From: a virus
Direction: 5' to 3' (one strand)
Length of the DNA: 64,000 nucleotides
Virus record (IMG/VR): IMGVR_UViG_3300040935_000019
Span: 1-64,000 of that record
A program made the translations under genes and the position numbers. This document shows, in pieces, positions 39,724 to 47,039 of the stretch (positions are counted from its first letter, which is position 1; each line of letters starts with the position of its first letter). The notes below the pieces were generated by a model, which saw only the letters and a program-made list of their open reading frames with translations, searched no databases and had not been told where the DNA came from.

Positions 39724-41005
39724 GAAAGAAGAATTAACATTGCCGAATGGAAAAAAGATAATCTTTTTTTCTTATAAAGCTAATCTCCCATTGAAGCTTT
39801 TTAAAGAAGAAACTCCCTCCGTTTTACAAAAAGAATTTTTTGAGAAGAATTGGATTTCCGTTCTTACCGGTATATCCAATATAAATGAGCCAGAAAACTC
39901 AAATAAATTTGAGAAGAATAAACCAGGAGAAAAAGTAGATGATGATGTTGAAAAGGAGCCGGTTTCATTAAAAGACAAGATTGGAAAGATTAAGAGCGAA
40001 TTGGAGAAAACAAGGAGTCAGTTGAAGGAATTAACAAGAGATGTAGACTTGCCTTATAGAGAAATTCCTTTAGGTGAAGCGGAACTTTTAAATAAAATTC
40101 TTTCTGAGTTATACAAAGATGAAGAAAAGTTTTCCGAAGTTATAAAGATTATAGAAAACAACCTTAAGGAAAAAGGAGCAACAGGGACAATTTCTATACT
40201 CAGAAAATACAATATCTTTTCGAAAATATTATTTAAATGGGAAGAGAAAAGAAAATCACAATATTCTGAGTACTTCAAATTTGTTAAAACCCCCAGTTTT
40301 CCAACTAACTTATCTTTCATAGATCCTAGGGAATATAAAAAGCTTCCTGAAATGTTTAAAGGAACTATTCTAATCTCTGAAATAGAACACCCAGTTTACA
40401 TAAAAAATATTGAGGACTTATATTATGCTAGCGAGAAAAATGTAGATGCGATATTATCTATTTTAAAAGATCATGTAGAACCGAAGATCTTGGACATACA
40501 AACCGTTAGAGTTGTTAAAACAAAGAAAGTCTTTAATGAGTTGACTGTAGACTATAAAACCTACTTGAATGTTTTTGAGAATTTCGCCCGAAATGCTAAG
40601 AACGAATTAATCAAAGACTTCGTCTATAGAGTTCTTTTGTTTCCTGCAGTTCTTACTGAAATAACAGAAAACTTTGTTCCTATAGAAAAAAGTTCAGTTT
40701 ATTACATTTTGAACACCTTTTATTTATCACTTTACGATGCTATTTATTTAAAGAATAAATCGTACCAAGAGATTTCTCAATACTTTTTAAGCAGAGAAGA
40801 AAGGTTTAGTGTTTATAAGGATGTGCTAAAGACAAAAAGGCATTTATTTTCTGATTTTTATGAGTTTACTAAACTAATAAAAAATAAGTACCAACAACAG
40901 GTTAACTTTTTAGAGTTTTGTGTTTTTTGGAATAAGTACATTTCTATTAGTTCAATAGTAACGCCAGTTACAATTGCAGGCGAGTTCGGGACGCTTGACA
41001 TATGA
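39704..41005 (+). CDS. Hypothetical partner protein (433 aa)
   Basis: The start overlaps the winged-helix gene by 20 bp (ATG at 39704; another in-frame ATG at 39710). After an N-terminal strand region there is a coiled coil (SLKDKIGKIKSELEKTRSQLKELTRDVD, about 88-115), then mainly helical sequence. No catalytic motif is visible. The overlap and shared coiled-coil content suggest a partner of the upstream protein, for example in origin opening or genome partition. Unknown family. Confidence 0.68.
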   Translation: MKMIPFEKEELTLPNGKKIIFFSYKANLPLKLFKEETPSVLQKEFFEKNWISVLTGISNINEPENSNKFEKNKPGEKVDDDVEKEPVSLKDKIGKIKSELEKTRSQLKELTRDVDLPYREIPLGEAELLNKILSELYKDEEKFSEVIKIIENNLKEKGATGTISILRKYNIFSKILFKWEEKRKSQYSEYFKFVKTPSFPTNLSFIDPREYKKLPEMFKGTILISEIEHPVYIKNIEDLYYASEKNVDAILSILKDHVEPKILDIQTVRVVKTKKVFNELTVDYKTYLNVFENFARNAKNELIKDFVYRVLLFPAVLTEITENFVPIEKSSVYYILNTFYLSLYDAIYLKNKSYQEISQYFLSREERFSVYKDVLKTKRHLFSDFYEFTKLIKNKYQQQVNFLEFCVFWNKYISISSIVTPVTIAGEFGTLDI

Positions 41006-41023
41006 CGGTACATGTGCTAATAT
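40995..41023 (+). promoter_or_regulatory. Strong promoter of the YNPY-repeat gene
   Basis: TTGACA (40995-41000), 17 bp, TAATAT (41018-41023). The leader is short, with GGAGGTGATG before the ATG at 41044. Confidence 0.88.
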
Positions 41024-41043
41024 AGCCCTGGAGGTGATGAGAG

Positions 41044-41313
41044 ATGTCCTTGAGGCTAAACCCATACACAGGAAAATACGAGTTCGCCGAAGATGATATG
41101 GGGATTACTTACAACGAATTTGAGAGGAAGTACGAGTACGGTTACAATAATGTCAGAGAAACTAATCCATTCAACATGAGAATTTCCTCTAAAGGAAGGG
41201 TTCCGAAGTACAATCCTTATACCGGAGAGTGGGAAACTGTACCCGAACATTGGGTCATTAGGTACAATCCTTACGAAAGGAAATATCAGTATGGACCCCC
41301 AGATTGGGAATAA
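41044..41313 (+). CDS. YNPY tandem-repeat small protein (89 aa)
   Basis: Four copies of a 12-residue aromatic motif occur in two types that alternate: RLNPYTGKYEFA (about 4-15), TYNEFERKYEYG (about 22-33), KYNPYTGEWETV (about 58-69) and RYNPYERKYQYG (about 75-86). The spacing is A-B-linker-A-B, implying an internal duplication. No cysteine, membrane helix or enzyme motif. It has a strong promoter and excellent ribosome site, so it is probably made in quantity. I do not know a function; a peptide-binding or multimeric scaffold role would fit short aromatic repeats. Confidence 0.78.
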   Translation: MSLRLNPYTGKYEFAEDDMGITYNEFERKYEYGYNNVRETNPFNMRISSKGRVPKYNPYTGEWETVPEHWVIRYNPYERKYQYGPPDWE

Positions 41314-41363
41314 AAAATGTTGATAAATAACATTTATAGTTCAAAAAGTTATAGTATAAGTTC

Positions 41364-41543
41364 AGTAGGGGTGGGCCGCCCCGAATTCACGCCCCTGGAG
41401 AGAGGTAAATCTCTCGATGAAGGGGGAAGCCCACAAGTGGGAGGAGGTCATCCTTGGGACGCTATATTTTTCCATTGTGGGAGGAGGTCATGCTTCCATG
41501 GAAGGGAAGCCAGAAAAGTTATCCCGTTTGTGGGAGGAGGTCA
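41364..41543 (+). ncRNA. Solitary TnpB right-end (omega-RNA-like) locus with three scaffold-end repeats
   Basis: Bases 41364-41450 match the 3' region of tnpB (33353-33480, opposite strand): AGTAGGGGTGGGCCGCCCC, ACGCCCCTGGAGAG, TCGATGAAGG.GGAAGCCCA and GTGGGAGGAGG. The central hairpin is shorter but kept (GAGAG-8 nt-CTCTC). The terminal GTGGGAGGAGGTCA occurs three times, at 41437-41450, 41477-41490 and 41530-41543, each followed by a different sequence. No tnpB is attached. It could be a decayed insertion or an RNA that guides the phage TnpB in trans. Only a weak promoter-like sequence (TATAGT at 41350) precedes it. Confidence 0.62.
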
Positions 41544-41607
41544 AGAGGAGACATCTGGGGGTTGTTGACGTGGAAGAAGCCACTAAATCAAGAATGGAGG
41601 AACGAAA

Positions 41608-42231
41608 ATGGACCAAAATAGGAACAAATCTAAATTGGTAAATCAAGATATTAATCTCAGAAATTTAGATAACTTGTCTTATAGAGATGCACTTAAATTA
41701 TTAACCAAACCTTTTCCAATTTCTGCAATTCAATTTCGTCCAGATAGAGAGGTTAATGTTTCCGGTAAAAAGTTTTATAAAGTTGTTCCGTATCTTGACA
41801 CCAGATACATAGTCTTAAGGCTTAACAATGTTGTTCCAGGAAATTGGAATTTAGAAACAAAAGTTTTTCCTATTTCTCAAAATGAAAAAAATGTTTACGG
41901 GTTTTACGCTACATCTACATTAACAATTTTAGGTGTTTCACATTCTGATGTTGGATCGTCTTTTATTCTTGAAAATGATTTAGACAAGTTGAAGAGGCAA
42001 CAAGTGAAGCTGGATCCAAAAAGTGCAGTAACAGATTCTATAAGAAGGGTTGCCGCACTTCATGGAATTGGTCTGTATCTATGGTTCTTAAAAAAGGATC
42101 TTTTGGTAGAAGATTTAAGAGAATTAACAGATAAGTCTAGAAAAGTTGTTGAGTACGCAAAATATATTTTAGATGTAGGAAGGCTTTTATACGAGAAGGG
42201 CCTAGAAATGTCTTTTGGAGAGGAAATATGA
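41608..42231 (+). CDS. Rad52-like single-strand annealing protein
   Basis: The 207-residue protein has the Rad52/Sak pattern: FPISAIQFRPDREVNVSGKKFYKVVPYLDTRYIVLRLNNVVPGNWNLETKVFPI (Rad52-type 'N.....W...V'), YGFYATSTLTILGVSHSDVGSSF, then DPKSAVTDSIRRVAALHGIGLYLW (K/AVTDAxKRA...G). These proteins form rings on single-stranded DNA and anneal complementary strands. Its stop overlaps the recA start, coupling the two. GGAGG precedes ATG. Confidence 0.78.
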   Translation: MDQNRNKSKLVNQDINLRNLDNLSYRDALKLLTKPFPISAIQFRPDREVNVSGKKFYKVVPYLDTRYIVLRLNNVVPGNWNLETKVFPISQNEKNVYGFYATSTLTILGVSHSDVGSSFILENDLDKLKRQQVKLDPKSAVTDSIRRVAALHGIGLYLWFLKKDLLVEDLRELTDKSRKVVEYAKYILDVGRLLYEKGLEMSFGEEI

Positions 42232-43253
42232 GCAAGAAAGAGCGGAACTTAGAGTCTTTGATAAAGGCCTTTAAAAAAGAATTTGGTGATACCATAGATA
42301 TTGCAGAAAATGTTGGTATATCGGAAGATAGTCTACTTAGTACTTCCATTCTTACACTTGACTTGGCGATTGGCGGCGGAATTCCAAAGAAACGTATAGT
42401 TGAAATATACGGTCAAGAATCTTCAGGCAAGACAAGCCTTTCTTTAGTACTAATAAGAGAGGCACAGAGAAAGGGATTTTTGTGCTCTTTTATTGATGCT
42501 GAATCGTCTTTTGATCCTTTTTGGGCAAAAGCTATTGGCGTAGATACTTCTTCTTTGCTAGTTATAACTCCAGATTCTTTTGAGGATGCGCTTAAGAAGC
42601 TAGAGTTCCTACTTAAGCAAGGGTCAGATTTCATAGTTTTTGACTCTATACCCGCTCTTCCTACGGTTACTGAAAGCCAAAATGAAATTGGAGATGCGAA
42701 TATAGCTATTAAAGCAAGAATTTTGTCATCTACTTTAGCGAGGATAAATCCTCTAATAAGGGATAATGAGGCTATTGTTGTCTTCATTAATCAGATACGA
42801 GAAAAGGTTGGAGTTTATGGGAATCCCGAAACAACACCAGGTGGAAGAGCCTTGAAGTTTTTCTCCTCATTGAGGCTAAATCTCAGAAAAAGGACCATAA
42901 AAGATTCTGATGAGTATGTTGGTGAAGAGGTTGTGGTAAAAGTTGAGAAGAACAAGTTAGCCCCACCGGGAAAGGAGGCAAGATACATTCTTTACTACGA
43001 TGGAAGAATAGTAGTGGATTACGCTTCAATTTTGTTGAAGCTTGATTTAGCTGAAAAGTCTGGTGCTTGGTATATGGTAAACATTCCTAACATTCTTAAT
43101 GAAAGGTTTCATGGAAAGGATCAGTTAAATGATAGGATCTATAGTGATAATGAAATTAAAGAAAAAGTCGAAAAGTTTATACTAGAACAATTGAAAAACA
43201 AGAAAGTGGGAGTGCTTGATGGAGAAGATGACAATGATGGATCGGAAGTGTGA
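42228..43253 (+). CDS. recA: RecA recombinase
   Basis: A 341-residue RecA: Walker A GQESSGKT (about 62-69), FIDAESSFDPFWAKAIGVD, IVFDSIPAL (Walker B), NEAIVVFINQIREKVGVYGNPETTPGGRALKFFSSLRL (L2 and core), and NKLAPPGKEARYILYYDG. The C-terminus is short and acidic (LDGEDDNDGSEV), as in cellular RecA. Typical phage recombinases are often UvsX-like; this one reads as close to bacterial RecA. It sits between a Rad52-like annealing protein and a Ref-like nuclease gene that overlaps its 3' end. Confidence 0.94.
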   Translation: MSKKERNLESLIKAFKKEFGDTIDIAENVGISEDSLLSTSILTLDLAIGGGIPKKRIVEIYGQESSGKTSLSLVLIREAQRKGFLCSFIDAESSFDPFWAKAIGVDTSSLLVITPDSFEDALKKLEFLLKQGSDFIVFDSIPALPTVTESQNEIGDANIAIKARILSSTLARINPLIRDNEAIVVFINQIREKVGVYGNPETTPGGRALKFFSSLRLNLRKRTIKDSDEYVGEEVVVKVEKNKLAPPGKEARYILYYDGRIVVDYASILLKLDLAEKSGAWYMVNIPNILNERFHGKDQLNDRIYSDNEIKEKVEKFILEQLKNKKVGVLDGEDDNDGSEV

Positions 43254-43698
43254 AAAATACCTGGATCATGTGAGAGAATATCCTTGTATTGCGTGTGTTA
43301 GCATCGGAAGAATAAATAGAGATGTATTTGCTCACCATGAGGACCTTTCTTTTAAGTATTCGTTTTATAAACGTGCCACAGATTTCACCGCTGTTCCGCT
43401 GTGCTTACATCATCACAACGAGCGACACAGGCTTGGACGAGAAAAGTTTTGGTCAAAATACTTGGGAAATGAAGTAGCTGTGTATCCTTTTGTTTTCTTG
43501 ATGTTGTCAGGATATTTTGAAGAGTTAAAAAATACCCTAGAAGAAAAAATTTCAATATACACAGATAAGTACTTAGAGCAGTTTGATAGCATTACCTACG
43601 AAATCAAGAAAGATTTCGATGAAATACTTGACAAGGTGGAGCTTTTGTGCAAGAATGATAGCGAGAGTGTGGAGGTGGTAAATCATGACGAATTATAG
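43219..43698 (+). CDS. Ref/YbcO-like HNH nuclease overlapping recA
   Basis: The N-terminal half has the HNH-type pattern of phage recombination nucleases: EYPCIACVSIGRINRDVFAHHEDLSFKYSFYKRATDFTAVPLCLHHHNERHRLGREKFWSKY (CxxC, AHH, D..AVPLC..HH...H..G...FW). P1 Ref, of similar layout, cuts DNA only in RecA filaments. The gene overlaps recA by 35 bp, so coupling with RecA is expected. The C-terminal 80 residues are helical. ATG at 43219 follows GGGAG; ATGs at 43228 or 43234 are alternatives. Confidence 0.72.
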   Translation: MEKMTMMDRKCEKYLDHVREYPCIACVSIGRINRDVFAHHEDLSFKYSFYKRATDFTAVPLCLHHHNERHRLGREKFWSKYLGNEVAVYPFVFLMLSGYFEELKNTLEEKISIYTDKYLEQFDSITYEIKKDFDEILDKVELLCKNDSESVEVVNHDEL

Positions 43699-44164
43699 TT
43701 TTTTTGAACAAGTACATCCAGTGTATAAGATTTCTTTGTCGGATCTTGTTGAGGATAAGAGGCTTTTAAACCAAGATGGAAGTGTTAATGTAGTTAGACT
43801 GACCGAATATTCAAATGAAGAGCTTGAAAAGTTTTTGCTTTACACAATTTCTTGGCTTGAAATTATCGGATTTAAGAAGGCGGCTTTAAAGTCTGTTTTC
43901 CTTAAGAAAGAAGCAGAGTATGATGCAGAAAAAGCCGAATTGTTTCTAAAGAAGAAATCTTCTCTAGAAAAAAAGATAACCGTTAAGGAGTTGGAGAGTG
44001 AGGTTGAAGCAGATCCTGGCCTTTTGGAGAAAAAGAAGAAGCTTATTGAATACGAGTCTTATTTGGAGTATTTAGATAACCTTCAGAACGTAATTGAGCT
44101 TTTACATTACACGGTAAAAACTATTATCAATGATAGATTCTCCATGTGGAGGACCACCTCTTGA
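43685..44164 (+). CDS. Hypothetical recombination-operon protein (159 aa)
   Basis: A mostly helical, Lys/Glu-rich protein; residues 65-150 look like an extended coiled coil (EAEYDAEKAELFLKKKSSLEKKITVKELESEVEADPGLL). No motif is recognised. It overlaps the Ref-like gene by 14 bp and ends just before the dUTPase promoter, so it closes the recombination operon. A loader or mediator acting with RecA or the Rad52-like protein is a reasonable guess. Confidence 0.68.
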   Translation: MTNYSFFEQVHPVYKISLSDLVEDKRLLNQDGSVNVVRLTEYSNEELEKFLLYTISWLEIIGFKKAALKSVFLKKEAEYDAEKAELFLKKKSSLEKKITVKELESEVEADPGLLEKKKKLIEYESYLEYLDNLQNVIELLHYTVKTIINDRFSMWRTTS

Positions 44165-44189
44165 CGGAAGAAAGAGAATATGCTATACT
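44161..44189 (+). promoter_or_regulatory. Promoter of the dUTPase-SSB-kinase operon
   Basis: TTGACG (44161-44166), 17 bp, TATACT (44184-44189), followed by AAGGAGG at about 44201 and ATG at 44212. Confidence 0.87.
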
Positions 44190-44211
44190 CTTCTCTTGAC
44201 AAGGAGGGTGC

Positions 44212-44763
44212 ATGAAGATATACGCCAAAAGTGATTTTGTAAGAAGAAAAATTAAAGAACAAGAATTGTCTAGGTTATTCTTAGAAAACGCCGGCCTTGA
44301 TCTTTATATTGACCTTGATAATTACCCAAATTCTGTTAAAGTAAGAGATCAAAGCGAGCTTGATCCGCCTTTTGTATTTTTAGAAAACGGTCTAATAAAA
44401 ATCGTTCCAAAAGCCGGATTAACTAGATATCCTTTTATTATCTTCTTTCATACAGGTATTCATTTAGAACTTCCTAAAGGTGTTCACGCCATTGTTCACG
44501 GAAGGAGCGGCAGATTCTTTAAAGATTCTATAGACGTTTTTAGGGGCGTTATAGATTCTTCTTATAGAGGTGAGATTGTGGTTGGTTTGATTTTTTATAG
44601 AGCAGATCCAGTTATCCTCAATCCAGAAAATGCCATAGCTCAGTTGGTTTTTATAGATAATAGAAATCTTTTAGGTGAAAAGGTTGAGTTTGTTGATACG
44701 TTAGAAGAATTGTCAAGTACGGACAGAGGGCAAAAAGGCTTCGGTAGTACAGATAAGATGTGA
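44212..44763 (+). CDS. dut: dUTPase
   Basis: The 183-residue enzyme has the five trimeric dUTPase motifs: AGLDLYI (I), HGRSGRF (II), GVIDSSYRGEIVVGL (III), NAIAQLVFI (IV) and DRGQKGFGST (V). It hydrolyses dUTP to dUMP and pyrophosphate, keeping uracil out of phage DNA and feeding dTMP synthesis. The long N-terminal region before motif II is larger than usual. dCTP deaminases share motifs I-IV, but the C-terminal GFGST arm favours dUTPase. Confidence 0.88.
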   Translation: MKIYAKSDFVRRKIKEQELSRLFLENAGLDLYIDLDNYPNSVKVRDQSELDPPFVFLENGLIKIVPKAGLTRYPFIIFFHTGIHLELPKGVHAIVHGRSGRFFKDSIDVFRGVIDSSYRGEIVVGLIFYRADPVILNPENAIAQLVFIDNRNLLGEKVEFVDTLEELSSTDRGQKGFGSTDKM

Positions 44764-44774
44764 GGGGGAAGACG

Positions 44775-45353
44775 ATGGAGAATAGAGTAGTGTTGTTCGG
44801 GAAAGCTAAGGAAATAAAGGACAATGACTTGGTAATCTCATTGAAAGATTTAGAAGTTCTGGTCTTCTTAAGTAAGGACTTCAAAGATTATGTGAGTAAT
44901 ATTATGTCTAGAGGAGGAACTTACTATGTTCTTGTAAACGGATTTTTGGCAACATTGCCGGAATACACATACGTTTATCCTTACAACCTTGTTGTTACAA
45001 AAGAGGAGCAGAGAGAGTCTAATGTAGTTGTATTTTCCGGTAAAGTTTCTGATGTTTATACTTACGAGAACAGATTCAGATTATTTGTTCGTTCCGAAAG
45101 AAAGGATAAAATCACAAAGATGTTTGTTACTGCCTTCAGGAGCGATTTCCCTGATTTAAATGTTCCAGTTGGTAGTGATGTTATAGTTGTTGGTAGACTT
45201 ACTGCAAGTACAAGTAATCCTCAAAACCCATTTATTACTGCTAATGAAATTTTTGTCAGAGGACAAATTAATGAAAATATTAGTAGTGGGGGTGATATCA
45301 ATGTAGAGAGTGATGATCTTTTTGACGTGGATTCCGATGAAATAGTTTTCTAA
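44775..45353 (+). CDS. Single-stranded DNA-binding protein with acidic tail
   Basis: The start is ATG at 44775 behind GAGGGGGAAG; an upstream GTG overlaps the dut stop. Residues about 80-160 form an OB-fold (NVVVFSGKVSDVYTYENRFRLFVRSERKDKITKMFVTAFRSDF...VGSDVIVVGRLTASTSNPQNPFITANEIFV). The first 75 residues look like a second, divergent OB domain. The tail ESDDLFDVDSDEIVF is acidic with a terminal hydrophobic residue, as in SSB C-termini that recruit partners. It lies in the replication operon. Not the canonical bacterial SSB sequence, so the call rests on fold and tail. Confidence 0.72.
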   Translation: MENRVVLFGKAKEIKDNDLVISLKDLEVLVFLSKDFKDYVSNIMSRGGTYYVLVNGFLATLPEYTYVYPYNLVVTKEEQRESNVVVFSGKVSDVYTYENRFRLFVRSERKDKITKMFVTAFRSDFPDLNVPVGSDVIVVGRLTASTSNPQNPFITANEIFVRGQINENISSGGDINVESDDLFDVDSDEIVF

Positions 45354-45373
45354 AGAAAGAGGGGGGATAGAGC

Positions 45374-45607
45374 ATGCTAGAGGATACCAAGAGAGGCGTA
45401 GTAGATGTCAGGGAAGACGAAGCGCTTCACGAATCCTTGTCAAGGATGTCTGTAGAACTAGAGAGGGCTTTTTACGACTTTAGTAAAAATCTTTCTGACT
45501 TTCTTAATAAGAAGAAGCTTGTTTCTCTAAAAAGGGCACGTAGAGTTTCTAGGACTTTAGAGGCAAAGCTTAAGGAATTCAGAAAGATGCTTAGGGGATT
45601 ACTTTAA
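45374..45607 (+). CDS. Small basic histone H1 (Hc1)-like protein
   Basis: Seventy-seven residues ending LNKKKLVSLKRARRVSRTLEAKLKEFRKMLRGLL. This resembles the N-terminal unit of Hc1-type bacterial histone-like proteins (RARK/RVR..LEK....FRK), also seen in phages. It would coat or condense DNA. The first 30 residues are acidic. It lies between ssb and the dNMP kinase gene in the same operon. Similarity is short. Confidence 0.5.
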   Translation: MLEDTKRGVVDVREDEALHESLSRMSVELERAFYDFSKNLSDFLNKKKLVSLKRARRVSRTLEAKLKEFRKMLRGLL

Positions 45608-45627
45608 TACCTTACTGGAGGTGTGTG

Positions 45628-46341
45628 ATGGGAGATCTTACCTTGCTGGACAATAAAGTGTACAAAGACGTTAACAATAAGGTTAACCTACTTGTAAACG
45701 TAAAAGAGGGCGAACATTACCTTTACCCACCCAAATATATTGATGACATGATTGAGAAATTTTCTAAAATTATTAAGTCTGATGAAAAATTGAAGGATAA
45801 GGTTATTATTTACTTTGTTGGTGGGCATAGGGAAGGTAAATCTTCATTGGCTAGGTACTTGAGATCTTCACTGCCAAATTCTTATTTGTTATCCCTTTCC
45901 AGGCCAATTAAGCTTATTATTGACAAGCTGTTTCCTAGAGAATTTATACAAGCTAAACCACCGGAAATGAGGAGGTTGTACCAATCTTTTGGGGAGGCAA
46001 AGAGGGCGGTAACGTTAAATTACTTTTTAAATATTTACTTGTCTACGTTAAAGGGAGAGTCTTCTGAAATTCGTTATGTTATAACAGATGACGTTTATCA
46101 CATAAACGAAAGAATTTTAATGCATTTGTTTGATAAAGTTATTTCTGTTAAATTTGAGCCTCGTGATCTTTCTATGTACTATGACCACAATCCAAATCCA
46201 AATTACGATACCGCAAGGGAAAGTGTTAAGCAACTTAAGTATCTTTTAGAAGAAAGCGATTACGATATAGAAGTTCCTAGGAATTTTAGGGATTCAAGAG
46301 AAATTGCAGATAAAGTGTTGGAGATGCTTAAAAGGTTTTAG
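45628..46341 (+). CDS. Phage deoxynucleoside monophosphate kinase-like protein
   Basis: A 237-residue P-loop kinase: IIYFVGGHREGKSSLARYLRSSL (Walker A), then LSLSRPIKLIIDKLFP, RRLYQSFGEAKRAVTLNYFLNIYL and RYVITDDVYHINERILMHLFDKVISVKF, the order found in phage dNMP kinases (GKD/SxxA.yL, 'lQ.fG...R', 'vi.DvR..nE'). It would phosphorylate dNMPs toward dNTPs. Start is ATG at 45628 behind GGAGGTG. A strong terminator follows the gene. Confidence 0.72.
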   Translation: MGDLTLLDNKVYKDVNNKVNLLVNVKEGEHYLYPPKYIDDMIEKFSKIIKSDEKLKDKVIIYFVGGHREGKSSLARYLRSSLPNSYLLSLSRPIKLIIDKLFPREFIQAKPPEMRRLYQSFGEAKRAVTLNYFLNIYLSTLKGESSEIRYVITDDVYHINERILMHLFDKVISVKFEPRDLSMYYDHNPNPNYDTARESVKQLKYLLEESDYDIEVPRNFRDSREIADKVLEMLKRF

Positions 46342-46345
46342 GTGA

Positions 46346-46388
46346 AAAATTTATAAGGCCACCCATTGGGTGGCCTTATAAATTTTTT
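46346..46388 (+). terminator. Strong bidirectional terminator after dNMP kinase gene
   Basis: A 19-bp perfect stem (46346-46364 with 46368-46386) with an ATT loop: AAAATTTATAAGGCCACCC / GGGTGGCCTTATAAATTTT, followed by TT. The A-tract upstream makes it work on either strand. Confidence 0.92.
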
Positions 46389-46399
46389 GGTATGTAGTA

Positions 46400-46428
46400 T
46401 TGACAAGATCTCTGTATTTTGTTATTGT
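46400..46428 (+). promoter_or_regulatory. Promoter of the thymidine kinase-like gene
   Basis: TTGACA (46400-46405), 17 bp, TATTGT (46423-46428); ATG at 46439 is 10 nt beyond, so the leader is about 3 nt. Confidence 0.85.
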
Positions 46429-46438
46429 TAATCTTGAT

Positions 46439-46441
46439 ATG
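46439..46441 (+). promoter_or_regulatory. Start codon fixed by promoter position (near-leaderless)
   Basis: The longest frame would begin at TTG 46400, which is the -35 box; the first usable ATG is 46439. No SD is possible in the roughly 3-nt leader. Confidence 0.7.
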
Positions 46442-47008
46442 ATTATTTCATATCTGTACGGTCCAGAAGGAACTAAAAGCTCAATAGTTTTCAATCAGGT
46501 TCAGTTTTCAGAGGCATATAACGTCTCTTTAACTCTTATTAGGCCTAAAATTTACTACCTTTTAAACAGGGAAGAAGATCCAAGTTACGTAAGATTAAGA
46601 GGGAGAAGAATAAAAGTTAAAAACCTAGTTCTTTTTCCAGAACAAATAAATAAGAAGACAAATATATACTCAATAGAAAAATCGCATCTGTATAGCGTAG
46701 ATGACTTAAAGAAAATTCTTTTGTTAATAGAAAGGGCTAACTCTCAAGCACTAGTAATGTTTTTGGGGCTTGATAGAAACCATTTTGGTGAAGTATATCA
46801 AAGTCATTACTTCTTACTTGATGTTGCATACTACAAAGAGAGAATTTTTACGACATGTTCTGTGTGTGAGGACAGACAAGCGGTATTTACTCAAGCCGTA
46901 GACGAAATAGGCCTAGAACTTTTCATTCCGTCAGTAGAGAGTCAGATAACATACAAGTTGTATGAGCCAAGGTGTGAAAGTTGTTTTGTGTTCCCTTCAG
47001 ATACTTGA
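46439..47008 (+). CDS. Thymidine kinase-like protein with degenerate P-loop
   Basis: A 189-residue protein resembling type II thymidine kinase. It has the initial strand and nucleotide loop (ISYLYGPEGTKSSIVF), a middle strand ALVMFLGLDRNHFGE (cf. VIGIDE..F), and the C-terminal zinc lasso: TTCSVCEDRQAVFTQAVDE...ITYKLYEPRCESC (Cys140/143 and 179/182; cf. AVC..CG..A.FTQR...Y...CR.C). The P-loop lacks the standard GPMxSGKT order (GPEGTKSS), so kinase activity may be changed or lost. Context with dut and dNMP kinase fits thymidine salvage. Confidence 0.6.
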   Translation: MIISYLYGPEGTKSSIVFNQVQFSEAYNVSLTLIRPKIYYLLNREEDPSYVRLRGRRIKVKNLVLFPEQINKKTNIYSIEKSHLYSVDDLKKILLLIERANSQALVMFLGLDRNHFGEVYQSHYFLLDVAYYKERIFTTCSVCEDRQAVFTQAVDEIGLELFIPSVESQITYKLYEPRCESCFVFPSDT

Positions 47009-47033
47009 CACGTGCTGAGATTGGTGGTATCAT
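47005..47033 (+). promoter_or_regulatory. Promoter of the primase operon (leaderless GTG)
   Basis: TTGACA (47005-47010), 17 bp, TATCAT (47028-47033), then 6 nt to GTG at 47040. It overlaps the end of the TK-like gene. Confidence 0.87.
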
Positions 47034-47039
47034 ATAGGC

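Noticed and set aside
41437-41543. Three direct repeats that might suggest a CRISPR array
   Set aside because: Repeats are only 14 bp, the spacers are 26 and 39 bp, and the repeat is the end of a TnpB scaffold; no cas genes except a generic RecB/Cas4-like nuclease of the replication operon.
41317-41568. Rightward open frame of 83 codons containing VGVGRPEFTPLERG
   Set aside because: It only reads through the TnpB right-end copy; the sequence is conserved as RNA scaffold, lacks an SD, and its downstream half is the repeated GTGGGAGGAGGTCA.
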